From Globobulimina sp. (taxonomy: Eukaryota; Foraminifera; Rotaliida), in contig PIVH01000492.1 in assembly GCA_003354225.1 (NCBI GenBank), positions 1 to 5,605 on the forward strand: a DNA stretch of 5,605 nt, given 5' to 3'. The notes under the pieces were generated by a model. That model was not told where the DNA came from. It ran no database searches and saw nothing but the letters and a program-made list of their open reading frames with translations. Below, in pieces: positions 1 through 5,605 of this stretch (positions are counted from its first letter, which is position 1; each line of letters starts with the position of its first letter). Made by a program: the position numbers and the translations under genes.

Positions 1-154
1 GGATAGTTATTGAATGGCCTAACTCCTCGAATTCATCATCATTCATCTCATCTGTGACTGTAATTTTTATAAATTTCCTTCTTTTATTAAAATCTATATC
101 TACGTGAAATTTTCGGCTTACATGATGTCCTACCAACGCTTTCATTGCAGTCAT
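1..154 (-). CDS. N-terminal fragment of an unrecognised protein, cut by the window edge
   Basis: Read on the minus strand, an ATG at 154-152 opens a frame with no stop to base 1, giving about 51 residues. An in-frame TGA at 181-179 bounds the frame upstream. The fragment starts MTAMKALVGHH. It continues as alternating hydrophobic and charged residues around a basic KRRKFIKI segment, as in beta strands, and then turns acidic (DEMNDDEFEEL). I do not recognise the family. It lies 82 bases downstream of the methyltransferase stop, on the same strand, so it is probably an independent gene in tandem. A second ATG at residue 4 could be the true start. A GTAAGC...TTACAG pair inside the frame (121-58) looks like an intron, but removing it from this start gives a stop within a few codons, so I read the frame unspliced. 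It could also be a later exon whose start lies elsewhere. Confidence 0.5.
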   Translation of the reverse strand, partial: MTAMKALVGHHVSRKFHVDIDFNKRRKFIKITVTDEMNDDEFEELGHSITI

Positions 155-236
155 GATTCCTGACAGTTTTTTTATGTTTCACTTCACTAAAATTGTAAAC
201 ATTTCAATTATCTTCAAAGCACAAAAATAAATAGTG

Positions 237-926
237 CTACCACCTTCGCTTTCTTTGCGATATCTCGTTTGTGAGCGGTATATACCTTACAGGGACTTTA
301 TTAGTATATGATATTTTACCGTCATTGTCCTTTATATATTCTCTGAATATTTGCTCATCACTTTCAATGGCAACGGGAATTACCATTTTGCCGCCGACGT
401 TTAGCTGTTTACACAGTTCATCTGCAACATCAACATCTGCTGCGGCTCCCACATGGATGGCATCATAAGGCGCTTCTTTGCTATGTCCCAATCTTCCATC
501 ACCACAAAATATCTCAATGTTTTTTGTTTTTAATAACTCTGAATGATGTTTATTTAAATTTGCTTTTGATAAATCTACCAATTCCTCAATGTGCTCAATT
601 CCAATGACTTTACCTTCACTGCCAACCAAATATGCCATTGCTGCCACTAAATAGCCAGTGCCTGATCCAATATCAAGAGCTTTCATTCCTGGCTGTAAAT
701 TGGAATATAAATCATTCAATGCGTGTGCATGCATATGTGGTGCTGATATAGTTGCATTAAATCCAATGAGTTGCGGACTATCAACATATTCGTTAGAGGG
801 ACAAAAATCTGCTCTATCAACTCTCAACATTGCTTGTGCCACTTCATTATGTGTTATTATCTTAGTTTTACATAAATAATTGACCAAATCTACATGAGAC
901 TTACAAGCTGAACGAAACCATGCCAT
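237..926 (-). CDS. PCMT1: Protein-L-isoaspartate (D-aspartate) O-methyltransferase
   Basis: This enzyme uses S-adenosylmethionine to methylate the free carboxylate of L-isoaspartyl residues that form as asparagine and aspartate age, which starts their repair to normal aspartate. The 229-residue product has the usual length of the eukaryotic cytosolic enzyme and follows it from the first residues (MAW). Visible landmarks are DSPQLIGFNATISAPHMHA at about 49-67 (substrate-site region), the AdoMet-binding loop ALDIGSGTGYL at 83-93, the acidic post-I strand VIGIEHIEELVD at 107-118, GDGRLGHSKEAPYDAIHVGAA at 142-162, and GGKMVIPV at 178-185. There is no signal peptide; the tail is basic (QRKRRW), not an ER-retention signal. 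The frame has no intron: a GTAAGT string at codons 8-9 is read through, because the flanking residues keep family spacing. The stop is TAG. It diverges from the polymerase kappa gene across 53 bases. Confidence 0.97.
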   Translation of the reverse strand: MAWFRSACKSHVDLVNYLCKTKIITHNEVAQAMLRVDRADFCPSNEYVDSPQLIGFNATISAPHMHAHALNDLYSNLQPGMKALDIGSGTGYLVAAMAYLVGSEGKVIGIEHIEELVDLSKANLNKHHSELLKTKNIEIFCGDGRLGHSKEAPYDAIHVGAAADVDVADELCKQLNVGGKMVIPVAIESDEQIFREYIKDNDGKISYTNKVPVRYIPLTNEISQRKRRW

Positions 927-979
927 GACGTTAGTTTAATATATTTTTTACAAAAAATGTTATATATAATATCATAACC
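927..979. promoter_or_regulatory. Divergent promoter region between PCMT1 and POLK
   Basis: Only 53 bases separate the two opposing start codons, so both genes must be transcribed from within this gap or from inside each other's 5' coding sequence. It is almost entirely A and T. It contains a near-palindromic run at about 945-958 (T-run, TAC, A-run) and a TATA-like TATATATAATAT at 961-972, which ends 7 bases before the polymerase ATG. Both 5' untranslated regions must be very short. The promoter role is inferred from position and composition; no transcription start is visible. Confidence 0.6.
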
Positions 980-2834
980 ATGTCCAAGACACATGAAAAA
1001 GAGAATAAGTCGTCAGAGGCTGAACATTTGTTTGTTTACGCTACAGCTAAAGCAGGGATGGAAGATGTGGATAAAAATAAAATCCAAGAAACAATTTACA
1101 ACGCATCTAAAGGATCCGCATATTTTGAAAACGCACAACGTAAAGCGGCGCAAGTCGAAGAAAGAATGGAATCGGTTAAAAAACGATTAAAACAAATATC
1201 AAACACACAAATTGAACAAATGCAAATTCAATCTAATAAATATATAAAACAAATTGACAGTCTGCGCGATTTATCTCGAACGTGGATTCACTGTGATATG
1301 GATATGTTTTATGCGGCCGTAGCAATGCGCGACAATCCATCATTGAAAGGGAAACCCGTGGCCATTGGTAGCATGTCAATGATCTCCACCACAAATTATG
1401 TCGCAAGGAAGTTCGGAGTCCGTGCTGCGATGCCTGGCTTTATTGGAAAAAAGTTATGCCCCCAAATTATATTTGTTGAGCACAATTGGTCTGCGTACAA
1501 ACAAGCATCGAGTTAAGTGCCATCTAATACATTGATGTCGATACAGAGCAGCATCAACAGATAAAGTGCGAGAAATTGTGGCGGAATATGACCCCGATTT
1601 TACCTCTGCCAGTTTGGACGAAGTGTACTTGGATGTTACTGATTATTTGCAGTTGCATGCGGATGAGGGCCAGCACATAAATGGTAGTGATATTGCACAG
1701 GAAATAAGGGATAAAATCTTTGCTGCCACACAATTGACAGCGTCCGCCGGTGTTGCTTGTAATAGAATGTTGAGCAAAATTGGCAGTGATATGAATAAAC
1801 CAAATGGACAGTTTATATTAGAAAGTGATGGTAATAAAATTAAAGCATTCATGAACACATTGAATGTGCGAAAGGTACCCGGCATTGGCAGGGTCACACA
1901 GAGAATTTTGAAAGAAATTGGAGTGGAAATGTGCAGTGATGTGTTATGTAAAGCAGCTTTGGTTAAATTATTCTTCAAACATGCAACATATGAATGGTTA
2001 TTGCAATCATGTTATGGCATAGCGAGGAATAAACGCGATGCGAATGAGATACGTCAAAGAAAGAGCATATCGCAGGAAAGGACATTTGGTGCAAAAGGGA
2101 TAGCACTTGAAACAGAATTGGAAGCAAAGATAATTGAAATTTGTGACAGTTTATGTGCAGAAATATTAGAGAAGAAAATCAGAGGTAAAACTGTGACGAT
2201 TAAATTGAAAACAACGCAGTTTGAAACAAAAACGCGTGCGCATTGTTTAGGCTTTTATACCAATGATAAAAAAGTGATACGTAGCAATGCGATACAATTA
2301 TTAAGGAAGGAATATCCGATTAAAGTGAGATTGTTAGGGGTTCGGTTAAGTGCATTGGAACAAAAACTCCCTCAAAGTAAGTTACAAAAACAATTGGACG
2401 CATTTTGGAGTGTCAAACAAAAAAATAATCATAATCATAGTCATAATAAACGGAAAAGAACTTGGAATGAAATGATGGAAGAATCTGGCGATATATTACC
2501 AAATAAACGAAGGAGAATCAGTGTCACAGAGGAGAATGGCGGAGATGTTGATATTATAAATAAGAATTTGAACACAAATAATAAGAAAAAAAAAGATAAA
2601 ATGACTATTTCAAAGATGTTTGAAAAACAAGATAAGAAAAATAAGACTGAAAAAGCACAAAAATATATTTGTCCAAAATGCAACAGATTTGAATGTGTTT
2701 CAAATCTTCAATTAAATCTTCATTTGGATCAATGTTTGCAGCAAACGCAAAATAAAAAGAAAAAAAGACAGAAGAAAGTGGTTAAAAACACATTGACACA
2801 TTTTTTCCGTCAGAAGACGACGAATCATTTATAA
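980..2834 (+). CDS. POLK: DNA polymerase kappa (Y-family translesion polymerase), two exons
   Basis: This nuclear Y-family polymerase copies past damaged template bases. Exons 980-1511 and 1561-2834 join into 601 codons. Domains in order: the kappa-specific N-clasp (about 18-95, with KAGMEDVDKNKI and ASKGSAYFEN); the catalytic core with metal ligand D106 in HCDMDMFYAAV and the likely steric-gate Y111; SMSMISTTNY and GVRAAMPGF; the catalytic D197-E198 pair in SASLDEVYLD; a helix-hairpin-helix thumb (about 279-299, VPGIGRV); and the little finger from about 346 (SISQERTF) to about 450. The tail carries basic stretches (KRKR 474-477, KRRR 493-496), one C2HC UBZ4-type ubiquitin-binding finger (C548, C551, H565, C569) and a PCNA-binding-like NTLTHFF at 587-593. 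Human polymerase kappa has two UBZ fingers; only one is seen here. All three catalytic acids sit one residue earlier than in the human enzyme (D107, D198, E199) on both sides of the splice, which supports the junction. Confidence 0.95.
1512..1560 (+). other. 49-base spliceosomal intron in POLK
   Basis: Without splicing, the frame ends at TAA 1514-1516, just after YKQAS, while the homologous sequence resumes at KVREIVAEYDPDF in another frame. Removing GTTAAGT...ATCAACAG restores YKQASNKVREIVAEYDP, which matches family spacing with no gap. The intron is phase 1 (one base of the AAT codon lies upstream). A branch-point-like CTAAT lies at 1524-1528. Its length is not a multiple of three, so retention would give a 178-residue product lacking the second catalytic acid pair. 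Confidence 0.9.
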
Positions 2835-2839
2835 ATTAT
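2835..2839. other. Five-base gap between convergent stop codons
   Basis: The polymerase stop TAA is at 2832-2834 and the SET gene stop TAA, read on the minus strand, is at 2842-2840. No room is left for separate 3' untranslated regions, so each transcript must end inside the other's coding sequence. An AATAAA for the polymerase strand occurs at 3031-3036. I see no canonical AATAAA close downstream of the SET stop on its strand. Confidence 0.8.
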
Positions 2840-3811
2840 TTAACTGTTTACATGCATATTCACAACACTATGAGGTAAGTATTGCTGACAGTTCTTTGAT
2901 CCACAAAAGCAACGTTGTTTTGATGCAACATTTGCATTCGGTTCAATTCTGCCATAATTAAATGTCAATTGAGAATATCGTTTAATATTTTTAATGGCAA
3001 ACATACAAATTCTGGGAATGTCTGTGGCAGAATAAACCAAATGAGGCATTAAATTTTCATCGCATGAATGATTGATAAATCTCGCAATATTCCCACAGTG
3101 AAAAGGATCAATATTCACCGATGCAATGATTTTATCAGCAATTATTTCATTTACAGTCAATAAATATGTTTTATTTTCCCTATTTTGTAGCTCATTATCA
3201 CTCAATATCTCTCCTACAAATTCCACAACAAACTGGCCTTTCATGATATCAGTATTGGTAAATAACCCCCAAAATGTATCTTTATCATATTTTAAATATA
3301 CCAATATTCCGATTCCTAAACTCGTTTCTCTATTTTTGAACTGAGTCACTCTATTTTTACAATCCATTGTATCACATTTACAAAGCTCATTGCATTCAAT
3401 AATTCGGCTTATTTCTTGTATGGGTTTGTTTAACATCGGAATGCCATTTATAAACTTATAATGATATCCATATTGCAAACAACAGCCACATTCATTATCC
3501 GTGCCACACAGTGTATCATTACAATCACATGATGTTAAGAATTGTTTGGCAAATCTCCAATGTATATTTTCTGTGATATATTCAAAATTCATGCGAGGAA
3601 TTGGTGGATAACTATTTGAGATTGATACTATTTCAATTGATGTGTTTCTCTCTTTTCCCATTGATATATCATATTGAATGTATTTAATAAACCGATGGAA
3701 TAAATAGCGAAACACTTTTGATACCACAGAAAGTGAATAAAAATCCATATGATCAACAAAATAATAAATGAAACCAAACGCTTGCACTTTCATTCCAATC
3801 GAGTATGCCAT
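2840..3811 (-). CDS. SET-domain lysine methyltransferase, SUV39/G9a type, possible F-box-like N-terminus
   Basis: Enzymes of this family move methyl groups from S-adenosylmethionine to lysine, usually histone H3 K9, in chromatin. The 323-residue protein has a cysteine-rich pre-SET zinc cluster (C95, C97, C102, C108, C110, C111, then C140, C144, C146, C151), a SET domain at about 165-287, and a post-SET motif CFCGSKNC at 301-308. In SET the cofactor/active-site motifs are WGLF (181-184), GNIARFINHSCDENL (240-254) and the catalytic tyrosine in LTFNYG (Y286). F284 fills the phenylalanine/tyrosine switch position. Departures from the usual family strings are DEN for DPN after NHSC, FNY for FDY, and one cysteine more than the normal nine in pre-SET. 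There is no chromodomain, ankyrin repeat or SRA domain. Residues about 10-40 (FIYYFVDHMDFYSLSVVSKVF) resemble an F-box helix set; this is tentative. The frame has no intron. M7 is an alternative start. Confidence 0.93.
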   Translation of the reverse strand: MAYSIGMKVQAFGFIYYFVDHMDFYSLSVVSKVFRYLFHRFIKYIQYDISMGKERNTSIEIVSISNSYPPIPRMNFEYITENIHWRFAKQFLTSCDCNDTLCGTDNECGCCLQYGYHYKFINGIPMLNKPIQEISRIIECNELCKCDTMDCKNRVTQFKNRETSLGIGILVYLKYDKDTFWGLFTNTDIMKGQFVVEFVGEILSDNELQNRENKTYLLTVNEIIADKIIASVNIDPFHCGNIARFINHSCDENLMPHLVYSATDIPRICMFAIKNIKRYSQLTFNYGRIEPNANVASKQRCFCGSKNCQQYLPHSVVNMHVNS

Positions 3812-3861
3812 TATCCATAAACTGAGTATATTGAGGTTTTCATCGAAAATACTCCGTCATC
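3812..3861. promoter_or_regulatory. Divergent gap upstream of the SET gene and the orphan gene
   Basis: If the orphan gene starts at 3862, this 50-base gap separates two head-to-head start codons, almost the same spacing as the 53-base gap between PCMT1 and POLK. It is AT-rich (for example GAGTATATTGAGG at about 3824-3836) without a clear TATA box. The role is inferred from position. If the orphan gene starts at 4211 instead, the shared region would be about 400 bases long and would include the inverted repeats near 3951-4053. Confidence 0.4.
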
Positions 3862-5605
3862 ATGTCAGTGGATCCCAGAAGAGGACACCAAAAAAAGGTA
3901 CCATACAACTTTGCCATAATCCAAAAATTAAATAGCCAATTCTCGAACTTTGTGTATACCAAATCTAAGAGGAAAGTCAGCAAACAAAGAGAAATAATTA
4001 AGGTTATATTTGGTATACACACAATTAAATGTACACGGATTGCCTATTTAATTTATGGATAATGTGACGTACACGAATATAACCAAACCATATATAATAT
4101 AGCAATGGTGGAAAAAGAACAGTCGACGAACAGGTTCCAAACGAAATCGTACCTTCAACAACAAACCAAACACAGAGACTGTCTCAACCGTCACCACCGA
4201 ACCTTTACATATGCCACAAACCAACAATATAACTACATTCATCAACGAGAACTCGGGAGACATATTAGTCACAGACCCAGAAACCTTAACTCCTCGACAA
4301 ATACGCACCTTACAGACAGAATTAGGCCGCGTAATCAAACTAAACCATCAGTTGGAGATGGAACTGAATTTACGCGCCTCGCAGGTGGAGCAAATGGAGG
4401 ACAATTTCCATTTAGTGGCGGATCAGTCGAAAATGATCGGTGTTCGCGCCATGGAACAGGAACAAAAACTATTAGAAATCAAGAAAGCCTTAGAACTGAA
4501 AACCAAACAACTAGCTCTATTTCGTGGCAGCAAAGCGGACCAACTGCCACTTAACGCCATCACTGTATTACCCATGCACTTACGGGGCAAATTCAGCGAG
4601 TTTCTACGAGGCATACTATTGTCGCAGAAGAAATTCTTTGAATCAGCGCTCCGAGATTTCGTAGCAAATCAAATCACCGACAAAGAGTTGACGCTCAATG
4701 CAGAGCCACTGACGCGCCACAACTTATTATTGGAAATCGGTAAGATCGGCAACTCGCTGGCCTTTGATTATATGAGCGAGTTGGAATTGCGACTAAATGG
4801 CACCTTCTCGCCACAGCAAGACACCACATACACGCTCGTGACGCTACACAGTCAACACGCCTCTGCAGACACGCAAGCTTCGCAGAAATCGTTTATATCC
4901 CAACCCGCCACAGCATACCCCCAGACACCGCAGCATACTCCCAACCCGCCGCCACATATGAACATGATGACCAACTCACAAAGACCGGGCTCGCCCAATT
5001 TCAACGCCCAGCAACACAAATCGCAACACACCTTTTCCTCGCAAGGACCGCCGATGATATCTATGAATGCGCCGTCGCATACACCGGCCCATAGCTATGG
5101 CAGTTCTGTCGGTATGACGCCACAGACTTCGGTGTCTGTGCAAGAGAGCGATAATCAGAACCGGAAGAGGGGGAATAGCGCCTTTGACAAAGTCAAGAAA
5201 TTGCTACCTTCCAAGAAAAGGAAAAAGCAGCAATTACAACAGCAACAATTACAACAGCAACAGCAGCAGCAAATGCAAATGCAGCCGCAACAAATGGTTT
5301 GTCATTCTCTGTGCGATTTTGCGTATAAATGCAAAGCCTACACATCAAATAATAGCAATACCCGCCCCCAGCACCACAACAATTTGTGCAACAACAATCC
5401 TTCCACCAATACCCAGCACAACAACAATTCATGAATGGACAGAATGGTCACACGAAGTTTCCACCCGCTCCCTCTATGAGCAGTATCCCCTCCAATGACC
5501 AGACTCAAACAGCGCCTACAACTTTTGAGCGGGCCGCCAATGCCTACAACTTCCACACATCGAGCACGTCCACCCACAACAGCGCGGGTGCTATGGACGT
5601 GTGCT
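3862..5605 (+). CDS. Unrecognised coiled-coil, Q/N/P-rich, probably nuclear protein (multi-exon, cut at right edge)
   Basis: I do not recognise the family. The core frame is certain from ATG 4211 to 5296. It stays open upstream to 4103, directly after a TATAG acceptor, so an earlier exon is likely. ATG 3862 opens a basic peptide (MSVDPRRGHQKK) with two phase-0 donors that join it in frame to 4103: GTACCA at 3898 or GTTATA at 4003. After 5296 a 59-base intron leads to 5356, where the frame is open for 83 codons to the edge. Counting from M at 4211: a long amphipathic helix or coiled coil at about 25-104, a helical globular region at about 112-198 (LRGKFSEFLRGILL), a disordered P/Q/S/H/T-rich stretch at about 200-315, a bipartite nuclear-localisation-like cluster at 318-339 (RKR ... 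KKRKK), then polyQ. The last exon goes on with Q, P, F and Y (QYPPPAPQQF). Base composition is more GC-rich than in the neighbouring genes. A chromatin or transcription scaffold would fit, but this is only inference. Confidence 0.7.
3951..4021. repeat. 14-base perfect inverted repeat with a 43-base loop
   Basis: TGTGTATACCAAAT at 3951-3964 is exactly complementary to ATTTGGTATACACA at 4008-4021. It lies in the 5' region of the orphan gene, either wholly inside a long first intron (donor 3898) or straddling the donor of a shorter one (donor 4003). As RNA it could fold into a long hairpin; as DNA it could be a paired binding site. The flanks (CTT and CAA) show no target-site duplication, so a small transposon is not supported. 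Confidence 0.75.
4003..4102 (+). other. Candidate first intron of the orphan gene (100-base version)
   Basis: AAG|GTTATA at 4003 and AATATAG at 4102 are phase-0 borders that join the ATG 3862 exon to the open frame at 4103 (QWWKKNSRRTG). The donor begins GTT, like the other two introns in the window. The acceptor context ATATAG|CAAT resembles the AATAG|CAAT of the later intron. A competing donor at 3898 (AAG|GTACCA) would give a 205-base intron, also in frame. I lean slightly to 4003 on donor similarity and length, but cannot exclude that transcription starts inside this stretch and translation begins at 4211. Confidence 0.45.
4023..4053. repeat. Second inverted repeat, 8-base arms
   Basis: AATTAAAT at 4023-4030 pairs with ATTTAATT at 4046-4053 across a 15-base loop. 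It starts one base after the larger hairpin ends, so the two could stack as adjacent stems. All-A/T arms of this length can arise by chance in such sequence. Confidence 0.4.
5231..5296 (+). repeat. In-frame CAA/CAG tract with a duplicated 15-base unit
   Basis: CAATTACAACAGCAA occurs twice back to back (5231-5245 and 5246-5260), encoding QLQQQ twice. A CAG/CAA run and an M/Q/P mix follow up to the intron at 5297. The exact duplication suggests recent slippage or unequal exchange, so the tract may vary in length between strains. Confidence 0.85.
5297..5355 (+). other. 59-base intron in the orphan gene
   Basis: GTTTGT at 5297 and AATAATAG at 5355 are phase-0 borders. Upstream the frame is Q-rich (QMQMQPQQM). 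Downstream, in the spliced frame, Q/P-rich sequence resumes at once (QYPPPAPQQFVQQQ) and stays open to the window edge. Unspliced, the frame runs through a compositionally different CHSLCDFAYKC stretch and then an N-rich shadow of the CAA repeats, stopping at TGA 5432-5434. Confidence 0.8.

Noticed and set aside
58-121. GTAAGC...TTACAG intron-like pair on the minus strand inside the left partial gene
   Set aside because: Splicing it from the ATG at 154 gives a TGA within five codons. The only frame that stays open after splicing has no upstream ATG. The unspliced frame is continuous and protein-like.
899-904. Consensus GTAAGT donor in the PCMT1 coding strand
   Set aside because: It encodes part of residues 8-10, and the surrounding residues keep the spacing of known PCMT1 proteins without splicing.
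1514-1566. POLK as a frameshifted pseudogene split into two genes
   Set aside because: The interruption has GT-AG borders, a branch-like CTAAT and restores exact family spacing; all catalytic residues and both tail motifs are intact.
2377-2382. GTAAGT donor inside POLK
   Set aside because: The frame continues through the expected end of the little-finger domain and on to the UBZ finger and PIP-like motif, so no splice is needed.
2875-2890. GAGGTAAGTATT donor on the plus strand after the POLK stop
   Set aside because: It is the reverse complement of SET-gene coding sequence and lies beyond the POLK stop. The PIP-like C-terminus already closes the protein naturally.
3951-4021. Inverted repeat as a MITE-type transposon
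   Set aside because: The span is only 71 bases, there is no target-site duplication at the ends, and no second copy occurs in the window.
4105-4554. 149-codon plus-strand frame overlapping the orphan gene
   Set aside because: It is out of frame with the coiled-coil and helical region and ends at 4554 inside it. Its Q- and N-rich composition comes from reading CA-rich DNA in the wrong frame.
5372-5434. Alternative acceptor CCCCCAG at 5371 for the last intron
   Set aside because: It keeps the N-rich frame that stops at 5434, while the acceptor at 5355 joins a Q/P-rich frame that is open for 83 codons to the window edge.
5193-5577. Minus-strand cysteine- and alanine-rich frames opposite the orphan gene
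   Set aside because: Their composition is the mirror of the CAA/CAG and CCN codons on the plus strand, and no motif or family feature is visible.

Overview
This window looks like a gene-dense piece of a nuclear genome from a unicellular eukaryote. The genes are eukaryotic in type: a PCMT1-like protein-isoaspartate methyltransferase, a DNA polymerase kappa with its N-clasp and UBZ finger, and a SUV39/G9a-type SET methyltransferase. Very short GT-AG introns interrupt two of the genes, and the code is standard (TAA and TAG both serve as stops). I cannot name the lineage from sequence alone; intron size and spacing fit a compact protist genome. Most of the window is AT-rich, but the right-hand gene is clearly richer in G+C.

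Layout, left to right. Bases 1-154 (minus strand) hold the N-terminal end of an unrecognised protein that runs off the left edge. Bases 237-926 (minus) encode the isoaspartate methyltransferase. A 53-base divergent gap separates it from DNA polymerase kappa (980-2834, plus), which is interrupted by one 49-base intron at 1512-1560. Only 5 bases lie between the polymerase stop codon and the stop codon of the convergent SET-domain gene (2840-3811, minus). A second divergent gap of about 50 bases leads to an orphan plus-strand gene that begins at about 3862 or, at the latest, 4211. It encodes a coiled-coil, Q/N/P-rich, probably nuclear protein, has at least one confident intron (5297-5355), and continues past the right edge.

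Functionally, three genes concern maintenance and chromatin: repair of damaged proteins, bypass of damaged DNA templates, and probable histone lysine methylation. They are arranged as head-to-head pairs with tiny shared promoters and a tail-to-tail pair whose mRNAs almost certainly overlap. Nothing shows that they act as one system. The most novel items are the orphan coiled-coil/polyQ gene with its intron structure, the paired inverted repeats near its 5' end, and the possible F-box-like segment at the start of the SET protein. I see no mobile element, CRISPR array, rRNA or tRNA.
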